In this document: one piece after another, positions 1-6,930 of the stretch
Layout: the number at the start of each line of letters is the position of its first letter
Position numbering within the stretch: the first letter of the stretch is position 1
DNA from: Ruminococcus sp.
GTDB lineage: Bacteria > Bacillota > Clostridia > Oscillospirales > Ruminococcaceae
Reading direction: 5' to 3'
DNA length: 9,462 nt
Assembly (NCBI GenBank): GCA_024697705.1
Contig: JAILFF010000098.1
Span: forward strand, 1-9,462
Position numbers and translations under genes: made by a program
The notes under the pieces: model-generated
Told to the model about the DNA's origin: nothing
The model's database searches: none
What the model saw: only the letters and a program-made list of their open reading frames with translations

Positions 1-699
1 GACGCCGCGGCGGGCTTGGGCGTGATAACCGGCTCCGACGCGCAGCATATCGCGCTCAGTCTGCGCATGAGAAAGGGAGAGCAGGTGACGCTCTGCCGCG
101 AGGGTACGGACTACCTCTGCGAGCTTGAAGCCATCACCCCCGACGAAGTAAGCTGCCGAATTTTATCGAGCTGCCCCTGCGCCGCCGAGCCCGATATCAG
201 ACTGCACCTGTTTCAGGCGGTGCCGAAGGGCGAGAAAGCCGAGATCATCGTGCAGAAGGCGGTCGAGCTTGGCGTCACCGACATCACGTTCATGCTGACC
301 GAGCGGTGCATCTCCCGCCCCGACGAGAAGAGCTTTTCAAAGAAGCTGAACCGCTACAACCGCATCGCGCTCGAAGCCGCGAAGCAGTCGGGGCGCGGCG
401 CAATTCCCGCAGTTTACGGAACGGTGAGTCTGCGCGAAGCCGCCGACGCCTGCAAGAGCTATGACAGTACAGTGTGGTGCTACGAAAAGGGCGGCGCGAA
501 GCTCGGGGCGCTGGGTCTTTCGGCGGGGACTGATATCGGATTGCTGATAGGCAGCGAGGGCGGTTTTTCCGAGGGCGAGGCGGAATTTCTGCATGGCTGC
601 GGATTCACCCCCGCGACGCTCGGAACGCGAATAATGCGCTGCGAGACCGCACCGCTTGCGGCGGCGGCGATAATCATGTATCTGACAGGGAATATCTGA
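1..699 (+). CDS. rsmE: 16S rRNA (uracil-1498-N3)-methyltransferase RsmE, 5'-truncated by the window edge
   Basis: RsmE methylates N3 of U1498 in 16S rRNA of the 30S subunit, using S-adenosylmethionine, in the cytoplasm. The frame is open from base 1 with no stop, giving 232 residues. E. coli RsmE has 243, so only the extreme N-terminus appears to be missing and the true start lies upstream of the window; the in-frame TTG at 16 is not a credible start. Family motifs are clear: a KGEKAEIIVQKAVELGV segment (about residues 76-92), NRIALEAAKQSGR (about 117-132), and the C-terminal SPOUT trefoil-knot signatures LLIGSEGGFSEGE (about 181-193) and LGTRIMRCETAPLAAAA (about 207-223), which form the cofactor pocket. 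The stop TGA is at 697-699. The next gene is convergent, so rsmE ends its transcript. Identification is firm; the upstream context is not visible. Confidence 0.96.
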   Translation, partial: DAAAGLGVITGSDAQHIALSLRMRKGEQVTLCREGTDYLCELEAITPDEVSCRILSSCPCAAEPDIRLHLFQAVPKGEKAEIIVQKAVELGVTDITFMLTERCISRPDEKSFSKKLNRYNRIALEAAKQSGRGAIPAVYGTVSLREAADACKSYDSTVWCYEKGGAKLGALGLSAGTDIGLLIGSEGGFSEGEAEFLHGCGFTPATLGTRIMRCETAPLAAAAIIMYLTGNI

Positions 700-720
700 A
701 ACATTTTCTTCAAAAAACAC

Positions 721-739
721 GGGCGAGCAATGCTCGTCC
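721..739. repeat. Palindromic intergenic repeat with 3-nt loop
   Basis: GGGCGAGC and GCTCGTCC pair as eight base pairs (one G-U in RNA) around the loop AAT. The element lies just after the rsmE stop and is followed by CTACATTT rather than a T-run, so it is a poor intrinsic terminator. It has the look of a dispersed palindromic element. From memory, GAGCA-TGCTC hairpins of this kind recur between genes in Oscillospiraceae, but I cannot verify copy number here. Confidence 0.6.
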
Positions 740-853
740 CTACATTTATCGTCAATATAATACACAAATAAACCCATAAACCGCGGAAGAAGCCCCCCCC
801 GCCTCGCAATGCAAAAGCGAAGCGTCCCGCGTAACCGCCGTGCGCGTAGCACC

Positions 854-890
854 AAAACGCCGCAGAGATGGTTGATCCCTGCGGCGTTTT
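854..890. terminator. Bidirectional intrinsic terminator between convergent rsmE and htrA
   Basis: A perfect 12-bp inverted repeat, AAAACGCCGCAG at 854-865 and CTGCGGCGTTTT at 879-890, encloses a 13-nt loop. The outer A/T pairs supply TTTT at the 3' side of a GC-rich stem on both strands, the usual form of a shared terminator. It lies 155 bases past the rsmE stop and 48 bases past the htrA stop on the opposite strand, where convergent transcripts should end. The T-tract is short (4), so efficiency is uncertain. Confidence 0.75.
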
Positions 891-937
891 GCATGAAGTA
901 AAAGAATATGAAAAAATATAAGAAGAAATCAGGTTTG

Positions 938-2443
938 TCAGGGAACTTGTCCGAAAATATATTCCTGATAGGTGCTCGCAGGCGAGGTCGTATCCTTGTT
1001 CAGCACCTCGTCAAGCGTTACCTGAAATTCCCTGTATCGCGTCGGGTCGCTCTCTCTGAAAACAGAGACCGTGACCGTGTCGCCCGCTTTGTAATTTTCC
1101 TTGATCTTGTTGAATTCTTCCATCGTCTTGATGGTGATGCCCTCGATGCCGCAGATGATGTCGCCCTTCATTATGCCCGCTTTTTCGGCGGCGCTGCCTG
1201 CTTCCATCTTCGTTACGATAAATCCCTGCGGGATATCGTAATAGCTGGCATTCACGGCGTCGATGTTCTTGCCCTCAATGCCGAGCGTCGGTCTTCCCTT
1301 TACGTATCCGTAATGGATAAGATCGTCTATTACTATCTTCGCTTCGTCAATGGGTATCGCAAAGCCAAGACCCTCGACATTGTAATCGGGATTCACCTTC
1401 GCCGAGGTTATCCCTATCACCCGCCCGTAGGCGTTTATCAGCGGTCCGCCCGAATTGCCCTTGTTTATCGAAGCGTCGGTCTGTATCAGATTCATCGTCC
1501 TGTCCTTGACGGTCAGATGACGGTTCGTCGCGGAGATTATCCCCACGGTAACGGTGTTTGAAAGCTCGAAGCCCAAAGGATTGCCGATAACTATCGCCAA
1601 CTCACCAACCTGAACATCGCTCGAAGAACCGAATTTCGCTTCGGCAAGACCTTTTTTATCGACCTTGAGCACCGCCAAGTCCGTCTGCTCGTCGATGCCT
1701 ATTCTTTCGGCATTTATGACATTCGTGTTGTCGGCGTCGCCCTGCTGTTCGAGGATCCTCTCGGTAATGCTCTTTGAGGAATCGTCACGCGCCGCGGCTC
1801 CCTGTTCGTTTTCGGTCTCATCGGTAAAGACCACCGAGATCACCGAAGCACCCTCAACAACGTGCGCATTTGTTATTATATATCCGTCGGAGGACATTAT
1901 AATGCCCGTTCCCGATACCGGCGTGGAACCTACCATGCAGGAGATACCCACCACCGAGGGAGACATATCCTTGACTATTTCCGGTATGGTCAATGCGTCG
2001 GGCGGAGACGACTGACTTATGATAGTCGGAAGCTCAGCCGAACCGACGTCGGTAATCGCTTCGGAAACAAGGCTTTGTTCCGAGGTCGTTTTCTGCACCG
2101 TTTCAGCCGAAGCGGTCACCTCTCCGCCCGTTATGGGCGTATTCTGGCTGCCGCTGTCTCCGTCGCTTATGGTATCTTTCAGCAAAGAAACGCCGACTAT
2201 CGAGCTTATGGCTATCGCGCAGACGCATAATACGATAAGCGCCGCATTAAAGCCCTTTTTCCCGGCAGAGCTTCTTACGGGAGGCTCATAACAGTATTCG
2301 CCGCGATTTCCCTCGGCGGAGTAGCCGCGCTCCTCATAATTTCTGCCGTACCCTTCCTCAGACTGCCGTTTCCCGGCTTTTTTTACACCGTGATCGCCAT
2401 CGGGACGGCGGCTGCCGCGGTCGTTTCTGATAAATTCATCCAT
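938..2443 (-). CDS. htrA: Membrane-anchored HtrA/DegP-type serine protease with one PDZ domain
   Basis: A trypsin-like (S1C) protease expected to degrade or refold damaged proteins at the outer face of the membrane. The 501-residue protein has a hydrophilic, Gly/Arg/Tyr-rich cytoplasmic N-terminus (1-64), one transmembrane segment (about 67-88), a Ser/Thr-rich linker (about 90-150), the protease domain (about 152-378) and a C-terminal PDZ domain (about 385-477). The catalytic triad is visible: His194 in TNAHVV, Asp255 in TDLAVLKV, Ser331 in GNSGGP. The His-Asp distance is 61 residues against 30 in E. coli DegP (His105-Asp135), because of a polar insertion at about 209-243. The start is ATG at 2443, with GGAGGG (plus-strand 2454-2459) 10 bases upstream. 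The upstream lipoprotein gene points the same way but an htrA promoter lies in the gap. The family is certain; the symbol is generic, since Firmicutes carry several paralogues. Confidence 0.95.
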   Translation of the reverse strand: MDEFIRNDRGSRRPDGDHGVKKAGKRQSEEGYGRNYEERGYSAEGNRGEYCYEPPVRSSAGKKGFNAALIVLCVCAIAISSIVGVSLLKDTISDGDSGSQNTPITGGEVTASAETVQKTTSEQSLVSEAITDVGSAELPTIISQSSPPDALTIPEIVKDMSPSVVGISCMVGSTPVSGTGIIMSSDGYIITNAHVVEGASVISVVFTDETENEQGAAARDDSSKSITERILEQQGDADNTNVINAERIGIDEQTDLAVLKVDKKGLAEAKFGSSSDVQVGELAIVIGNPLGFELSNTVTVGIISATNRHLTVKDRTMNLIQTDASINKGNSGGPLINAYGRVIGITSAKVNPDYNVEGLGFAIPIDEAKIVIDDLIHYGYVKGRPTLGIEGKNIDAVNASYYDIPQGFIVTKMEAGSAAEKAGIMKGDIICGIEGITIKTMEEFNKIKENYKAGDTVTVSVFRESDPTRYREFQVTLDEVLNKDTTSPASTYQEYIFGQVP

Positions 2444-2471
2444 TCGGAAATATCCCTCCGAAAAATTCGGA
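2444..2471 (-). promoter_or_regulatory. htrA ribosome binding region with two mutually exclusive stems
   Basis: On the mRNA strand the arms run TCCGAA, TTCGGA, TCCGAA. The middle arm can pair with the first (6 bp, loop of 3) or with the third (6 bp, the last pair using the A of the ATG; loop of 8). The Shine-Dalgarno GGAGGG begins inside the middle arm. The first pairing covers only its GGA; the second also places the rest in the loop and closes next to the start codon. Both stems are short, so a regulatory effect is only a possibility. Confidence 0.35.
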
Positions 2472-2513
2472 AAATCAAAAGTTCCAAATCAGTTGCAATT
2501 CCGCACTGCCGAA

Positions 2514-2547
2514 CGATACCGACAGGCTCAAAAAAGTCACAGTATCG
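2514..2547 (-). other. Inverted repeat in the htrA 5' leader
   Basis: CGATAC at 2514-2519 and GTATCG at 2542-2547 form a perfect 6-bp inverted repeat with a 22-nt spacer. It lies between the predicted htrA promoter and the ribosome binding site, so it would be in the transcribed leader. It could be a weak stem or a protein-binding site; the arms are short enough that chance is possible. Confidence 0.25.
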
Positions 2548-2562
2548 CTGTTTTTGTCGTGT

Positions 2563-2591
2563 ATTATATATTATACGTTTTATTGTGATAA
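2563..2591 (-). promoter_or_regulatory. Predicted sigma-A promoter of htrA
   Basis: On the minus strand, TTATCA (2591-2586, 4 of 6 matches to TTGACA) is followed by a 17-base spacer and a perfect TATAAT (2568-2563). A second TATAAT at 2575-2570 lacks a good -35. Transcription from here would give a leader of roughly 110 bases and express htrA independently of the upstream lipoprotein gene. Confidence 0.5.
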
Positions 2592-2681
2592 TCTAATGAT
2601 AATTTTTTATTTTTGGTCTGAAAATCTGCTTTTGCCACAAACCTTCATCTATCCCGCAAAACGCTTTTCGGCTCTGCGCCG

Positions 2682-3824
2682 TCAGTTGAGTATCTCGCTC
2701 CTGCACTGATATGTTATCTTCATGCCCCCATCGCCTCTGATATTCGCGTAGGGCTTCGATACCTGACCCGCTTCAAACACAAACTCATGCAGCACGGGCT
2801 GATCGTATCCGATACCTTCAATAGCTTCATCATTTTCGGAATCGTTGATATCCACATACTTGGTTATCAATCCGAAGTTTTTCTTTGCAATAACACGGTC
2901 GAACTTATCACGCGCCTCAATATTCGGTATCTCGATATTGTAAGCTAATCCGCCGAAGCCGTTGTTGATGCTGCATATCATATGGAGCCTCCCGAAATTA
3001 TCCCAATAGGCTCTCAGCAGCTTCATATCCAACTTGTTCGGAACCACGGGATGAGAGGTACTGCTGCTTTCAAAGTAATTATATCCGTACAGCTGATTCA
3101 GTATTTGCTTCCTGAACGTATTGTCCTTCTGCACATTCCATACGTAGAAAAATTCTTCCTTTGAAAGCCCTGTTATCGCCAGCAGATCATTAAGGTCAAC
3201 GCCGAATTTGTCATATACGCTTTTCAGCTCGGAGTCCTCGGTCATATCTATCTTCGCTCCGGGATCCTCGGTAACGACGGTGACGGAATATGTTGTGGTC
3301 GTTTCAATAGACGTCTCGGGAACCGCCGACTCACGCGGCGTGGTTATCCCGTGAAGAGCGTTATACTGCATACGCGCCGTATCTTCGGGACTCTTCACCA
3401 CGATCATAAATTCCTCAAAGGTAAGGCTCTTGATAAATTCCTCCGACGTGGAAGCGCTTTCGTACTTTTCAACGATATCTTTTGTCCAGCCGAGAGTATC
3501 CTCTTCGGTCACCTCGATCTCGGCAAAGTCTTCGGCAGTAGTTTTCTTGGTGGCTGCGGTGGTTTGCTTGGTCGCCTGGGTCTCTTTTGACGAGTCCTTA
3601 TCAGCCGTGATTTCCTTGGTCGTGGTCTTTTTCTTTTTCTTTGTAGTCGTAGTATCCTTTTTGGAATCGCTGTCGGAGGACTTTTTCTTCGTGGTGGTCT
3701 TTTCGGTTTCGGAGGAGACCGTCTCCTCCGACGAGCTGCCGTCGCCACCCGCCTGTTTACCGCATGAAACAGCCGACAAAGCCAATACAAAAGCAAGCAT
3801 AAAAGCCGCAAATTTTCTCAACAT
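2682..3824 (-). CDS. Putative lipoprotein of unknown function with Thr/Lys/Ser-rich linker
   Basis: I do not recognise this 380-residue protein beyond its sorting signals. Residues 1-20 are a signal peptide (charged MLRK, hydrophobic stretch to about 19) ending at Cys21 in a lipobox-like AVSC, so it is probably lipidated and held on the outer face of the membrane. Residues 22-98 are low-complexity, with repeated TTTK/KKK runs and Ser/Asp/Glu, a likely disordered spacer across the wall. The rest looks folded: a mainly helical part (about 105-260) broken by a Thr-rich stretch near 165-190, then an apparently beta-rich C-terminus (about 265-380). There are no obvious enzyme motifs. The start ATG at 3824 has AAGGAG (plus-strand 3834-3839) 9 bases upstream. 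It lies upstream of htrA in the same direction, 238 bases apart, and I see no strong terminator after its stop. A role in the envelope is inference from location only. Confidence 0.85.
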   Translation of the reverse strand: MLRKFAAFMLAFVLALSAVSCGKQAGGDGSSSEETVSSETEKTTTKKKSSDSDSKKDTTTTKKKKKTTTKEITADKDSSKETQATKQTTAATKKTTAEDFAEIEVTEEDTLGWTKDIVEKYESASTSEEFIKSLTFEEFMIVVKSPEDTARMQYNALHGITTPRESAVPETSIETTTTYSVTVVTEDPGAKIDMTEDSELKSVYDKFGVDLNDLLAITGLSKEEFFYVWNVQKDNTFRKQILNQLYGYNYFESSSTSHPVVPNKLDMKLLRAYWDNFGRLHMICSINNGFGGLAYNIEIPNIEARDKFDRVIAKKNFGLITKYVDINDSENDEAIEGIGYDQPVLHEFVFEAGQVSKPYANIRGDGGMKITYQCRSEILN

Positions 3825-3839
3825 AGCAAATCACTCCTT

Positions 3840-3888
3840 ATACTGTTCCGCGAACCGTCTTGCAGCAAGCCCGGTCGGGTAACAGTAT
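3840..3888 (-). promoter_or_regulatory. Foldable 5' leader of the lipoprotein gene, ending at its ribosome binding site
   Basis: In the mRNA, ATACTGTT (3888-3881) and AACAGTAT (3847-3840) form a perfect 8-bp stem. Inside it ACCG/CGGT and CTTG/CAAG can also pair, the latter around a 3-nt loop. The closing arm runs straight into AAGGAG, the Shine-Dalgarno. A competing hairpin, GTTC-GCG-GAAC (3855-3845), uses part of the same closing arm, so two folds exclude each other. This resembles a cis-acting leader, but it matches no riboswitch class I know. Confidence 0.45.
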
Positions 3889-3933
3889 CACAGCCGGGAT
3901 CTATCCGGTCAAAGCCTTTAATTTCTTAATATA

Positions 3934-3962
3934 AGTATAATTTGCGGAGGGCGGCTTGTAAA
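3934..3962 (-). promoter_or_regulatory. Predicted sigma-A promoter of the lipoprotein gene
   Basis: On the minus strand, TTTACA (3962-3957, 5 of 6 matches to TTGACA), a 17-base spacer and TATACT (3939-3934, 5 of 6 matches to TATAAT). Predicted transcription starts near 3927, giving a leader of about 100 bases that includes the foldable element at 3840-3888. This promoter diverges from that of argS. Confidence 0.65.
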
Positions 3963-4046
3963 GAAATAATCAGATTTGTTAACGAAATATTTACATATTT
4001 AGACAGACCCACCTTTTGATTTCCGCGGTGAAATAAACACAATACC

Positions 4047-4075
4047 TTGACAATATGCCGATTAAATGCTATAAT
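4047..4075 (+). promoter_or_regulatory. Consensus sigma-A promoter of argS
   Basis: A perfect TTGACA (4047-4052), a 17-base spacer and a perfect TATAAT (4070-4075) with an upstream TG (4067-4068), the extended -10. It should be very strong unless repressed. Transcription would start near 4082, leaving only about 30 bases of leader, too short for a T-box riboswitch. Confidence 0.9.
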
Positions 4076-4076
4076 A

Positions 4077-4095
4077 ATTAAGATAATATCTTAAT
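4077..4095. promoter_or_regulatory. Palindrome at the predicted argS transcription start
   Basis: ATTAAGAT (4077-4084) and ATCTTAAT (4088-4095) are perfect 8-bp arms around AAT. The palindrome spans the predicted +1, directly after the -10 box and one base before the GAAGGG ribosome binding site. It could be a repressor operator on DNA or contribute to a 5' hairpin in the mRNA; if transcription starts at 4082 the left arm would be mostly untranscribed, which favours a DNA site. Confidence 0.45.
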
Positions 4096-4112
4096 GAAGG
4101 GAATAATTTTTT

Positions 4113-5900
4113 ATGCTTACTCTGACAAAGATACTCACCGATAAGACCGCCGCCGCCTTTGAAAGCTGCGGCTATTCAGCCGACCTCGGAGCCGTTACCG
4201 TTTCCGACCGCCCCGACCTCTGCCAGTTCCAGTGCAACGGCGCATTCGGCGGCGCGAAGCTCTACCGCAAGGCTCCCCGAATGATAGCGGCGGAAGTAGC
4301 CGAAAAGCTCTCAGCCGACCCCGACATCTCAAAAGCCGAAGCTGTCGGCGCGGGATTCATCAATATCGACCTTACCGACGAATATATCCTCTCCTACGTT
4401 TCCGAAATGCTTGCCGATAAAAACGTAGGTATCCCCCAGGCTGAAAAGCCCGAGACCATCGTCCTCGACTACGGCGGACCCAACGTCGCCAAGCCGCTGC
4501 ACATCGGGCACCTGCGCTCGGCGGTCATCGGCGAGGCACTCAAAAGGCTTGTCCGCGCCACAGGCAGAACTGCCATCGGCGACGTTCATCTGGGCGACTG
4601 GGGCTTGCAGATAGGTCTCGTTATCGCCGAGCTTAAGGAGCGTCACCCCGATTGGGACTGCTTCAAGGAGGGCTTCGACCCCGCAGGCTTTAACGGCATC
4701 GGACTTACCGCCGACGAGCTCAACGAAATTTACCCCTTCGCCAGCAAGAAAAGCAAGGAGACCGACAAACTCGGCAATCCGACCCCCGCAGGCGAGGAAT
4801 TCAAGCAGAAGGCAAAGACCGTTACCTTCGAGCTGCAAAACGGCGACCCCGCCTACAATCTGCTGTGGCAGGAGATAATCAGGGTATCTGTCGCGGATAT
4901 CAAGAAGAATTACGACGCGCTCAACGTCGATTTCGATTACTGGCTCGGTGAAAGCAGCATTTCCGACAAATATATCCCCGAGCTTATGAAGATCCTCGAA
5001 GAAAAGAAGCTCATGCACGAAAGCGACGGCGCTATGGTAGTTGACGTTGCGGAGGAGACCGACAAGATCGACATTCCGCCCGTTATCATTCAGAAGACCG
5101 ACGGCTCGTACATCTACGCCACGACCGACCTTGCGACGATAATCCAGCGCAACAACGAATGGCACCCCGACGAGATCTGGTACGTCGTGGACAACCGTCA
5201 GAGCCTGCACTTTACGCAGGTGTTCCGCTGCGCGAGAAAGGCGGGGCTTATTTCCGATAACGTAAAGCTCGAACACCTGGGCTTCGGCACGATGAACGGC
5301 TCGGACGGCAAGCCCTACAAGACCCGCGACGGCGGCGTTATGCGGCTTGAACTGCTTTACGGCATGGTCTACGATTACGCTAAGGGCATAGTTGACAAGT
5401 CCACCCATTCCGCGGACGAGGACAAGGCGGACATTGCGCGCCGCGTAGCCGTTGCCGCCATCAAATTCGGCGACCTCATCAACCACCGTTCCAAAGACTA
5501 CATCTTCGACCTTGACAAGTTCATGGCTGCCGAGGGCAAGACAGGCTCATTCCTGCTTTACACGGTAGCGCGTATCAATTCGATACTCAATCAGAACGGC
5601 GCTCCCGAAAGCTTTGACAGCAAGGGCATTTACACCGACAGCGAGCGTGCCGTGCTGCTGAAATTAGCGCTCAGCGGCGAAGCGTATGCTATGGCTTACC
5701 GCGAGAAGGCTCCGAACATGATCTGCGAGGACGCTTATCGTCTTGCCGATTGTTTTGCGAAGTTCTATCATGATTGCCATATTGCGAACGAGGCTGACGC
5801 CGATAAGAAGAAGGCTTGGATAAACGTTTGTGCGGCTGTGAAGAAAGTTCTTGAAAAACAGCTCGATGTTCTCGGGATCGAAACGGTCGAACTGTTCTAA
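4113..5900 (+). CDS. argS: Arginyl-tRNA synthetase (class I)
   Basis: ArgRS attaches arginine to tRNA-Arg using ATP, in the cytoplasm. The 595-residue length fits the family. An N-terminal tRNA-binding domain (about 1-90) precedes the Rossmann catalytic domain with GGPNVAKPLHIGHLRS, containing the class I HIGH motif at 130-133. The KMSKS region is the degenerate form usual for ArgRS, GKPYKTRDGG (about 399-408). The C-terminal helical DALR anticodon-binding domain occupies roughly 475-595. The start is ATG at 4113, with GAAGGG (4096-4101) 11 bases upstream and a consensus promoter at 4047-4075. The last 70 or so codons use many more T-ending codons than the rest of the gene. The PP2C phosphatase gene follows after 63 bases with no clear terminator, so co-transcription is possible. 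Confidence 0.98.
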   Translation: MLTLTKILTDKTAAAFESCGYSADLGAVTVSDRPDLCQFQCNGAFGGAKLYRKAPRMIAAEVAEKLSADPDISKAEAVGAGFINIDLTDEYILSYVSEMLADKNVGIPQAEKPETIVLDYGGPNVAKPLHIGHLRSAVIGEALKRLVRATGRTAIGDVHLGDWGLQIGLVIAELKERHPDWDCFKEGFDPAGFNGIGLTADELNEIYPFASKKSKETDKLGNPTPAGEEFKQKAKTVTFELQNGDPAYNLLWQEIIRVSVADIKKNYDALNVDFDYWLGESSISDKYIPELMKILEEKKLMHESDGAMVVDVAEETDKIDIPPVIIQKTDGSYIYATTDLATIIQRNNEWHPDEIWYVVDNRQSLHFTQVFRCARKAGLISDNVKLEHLGFGTMNGSDGKPYKTRDGGVMRLELLYGMVYDYAKGIVDKSTHSADEDKADIARRVAVAAIKFGDLINHRSKDYIFDLDKFMAAEGKTGSFLLYTVARINSILNQNGAPESFDSKGIYTDSERAVLLKLALSGEAYAMAYREKAPNMICEDAYRLADCFAKFYHDCHIANEADADKKKAWINVCAAVKKVLEKQLDVLGIETVELF

Positions 5901-5950
5901 GCAGCAAAGCCCTGTTCCTGTTTGCCCTGTCAGCTTTACTTTCATTTATC

Positions 5951-5956
5951 GGAGGT
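5951..5956 (+). promoter_or_regulatory. Ribosome binding site that fixes the phosphatase start
   Basis: GGAGGT lies 7 bases before GTG at 5964. This favours the GTG over the upstream in-frame TTG at 5922, which has no Shine-Dalgarno, and over the GTG at 5955, which overlaps this site. Confidence 0.8.
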
Positions 5957-5963
5957 GTCTGCC

Positions 5964-6917
5964 GTGTCTGAAATATCTGTCTTTTTTAAAAAACTTTTCG
6001 TCAGCGACAAATCCGCCGATTCCGAAACAACCTCCTTGCTGTCCTCTCTCTCAGCAAAGAATGTGGAAGAGATCGACGATAAAGACTGTATCCTGCGCGT
6101 CAGCTACGGCACCGATGTCGGCTTTGTCCGCTCGAACAACGAGGACAGCTTCTACGCCGACGGCAAATGTATCCACAAATTCGGTGAGTCGGAAAGGGAT
6201 AGCTATACCGATTCCACCGACGGAACCCACGTTTTCGGTCTGTTCGACGGCATGGGCGGCGAAGATTACGGCGAGGCAGCCGCGGAGATCACCGCGAGGA
6301 CTCTGTCTGATTTTCGCGAGAAATTTACAAACGCCGATACCGATACCTTCGGCACGCTGATGAACCTGGTCTGCTGCATTGCAAGCTCAAACGTGTGCGA
6401 TATGATACAAGAACGCCGCGCTTTTGCGGGCGGCTCGACATTCACGGCAGTATGCCTCCGCGACGGATCGGCTTACGCTTACTGGATCGGCGATTCGCGC
6501 ATTTATTTATTCAACAGGGCGGACGGCAGTCTTAAACAGCTTACCTCCGACCACACCGTAGCTATGGCAAAACTCGCAATGGGAGAGGAGCCTTCTCCCA
6601 GAGACCACCATTCGCTGACGCATTTCATCGGCATGACCAAGTTCGGCGTAAATATCGCCGCCTCTGCCTGCGAGCCCGTTAAATTCGGCGCGGGCTGTGC
6701 GCTGCTGCTCTGCTCCGACGGGCTTACCGATATGCTCACCGACGACGAGATAGCCGAGATCCTCACGGACAGTGCCGACTCTCCCACATCCCCCGCGGAA
6801 AACCTCATCGACGGAGCGCTTGCGTGCGGCGGAGTGGACAACGTTACCTGCATTGTGATAGAAAAGGAAGCCAAGCCCGCCGAAACGCCCAAAAATCAAG
6901 GCTCGGAGACAACTTGA
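5964..6917 (+). CDS. PP2C-family (PPM) protein Ser/Thr phosphatase
   Basis: A metal-dependent phosphatase of the bacterial PrpC/Stp type, expected to remove phosphate from Ser/Thr in cytoplasmic proteins, usually opposing a PASTA-type kinase. The 317-residue product starts at GTG. Motifs in order: VGFVRSNNED (52-61, with phosphate-binding Arg56 and Asp61), FDGMGG (94-99, metal-binding Asp95), GGSTFTAV (156-163), IGDSRIYLF (175-183), LTSDHT (193-198), CSDGLTD (250-256, metal-binding Asp252) and GVDNVTC (290-296, Asp292). All the key acidic residues are present, so it should be active. It is longer than the usual 240-260 residues: it has an N-terminal extension of about 45 residues beginning with an amphipathic-looking SEISVFFKKLF, and extra residues at about 68-88. 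No kinase gene is adjacent, whereas prpC and prkC commonly sit together in Firmicutes. It lies 63 bases after argS; recA has its own promoter downstream. The exact name is left open. Confidence 0.93.
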   Translation: MSEISVFFKKLFVSDKSADSETTSLLSSLSAKNVEEIDDKDCILRVSYGTDVGFVRSNNEDSFYADGKCIHKFGESERDSYTDSTDGTHVFGLFDGMGGEDYGEAAAEITARTLSDFREKFTNADTDTFGTLMNLVCCIASSNVCDMIQERRAFAGGSTFTAVCLRDGSAYAYWIGDSRIYLFNRADGSLKQLTSDHTVAMAKLAMGEEPSPRDHHSLTHFIGMTKFGVNIAASACEPVKFGAGCALLLCSDGLTDMLTDDEIAEILTDSADSPTSPAENLIDGALACGGVDNVTCIVIEKEAKPAETPKNQGSETT

Positions 6918-6930
6918 AAAAATTTCTTAT

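Noticed and set aside
337..894. Minus-strand reading frames opposite rsmE
   Set aside because: Shadows of rsmE running through the intergenic terminator, with no ribosome binding site.
908..1561. 217-codon plus-strand reading frame opposite htrA
   Set aside because: Antisense shadow of the HtrA protease and PDZ coding region; no recognisable domain.
3825..4112. T-box riboswitch for argS
   Set aside because: The consensus promoter leaves a leader of about 30 bases, and no T-box motif or specifier structure is visible on the plus strand.
4329..5486. 385-codon minus-strand reading frame inside argS
   Set aside because: Antisense shadow of a gene with strong codon bias; argS motifs are unambiguous on the plus strand.
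5922..5963. TTG start at 5922 for the phosphatase
   Set aside because: No ribosome binding site upstream, whereas GTG at 5964 has GGAGGT at 7 bases.
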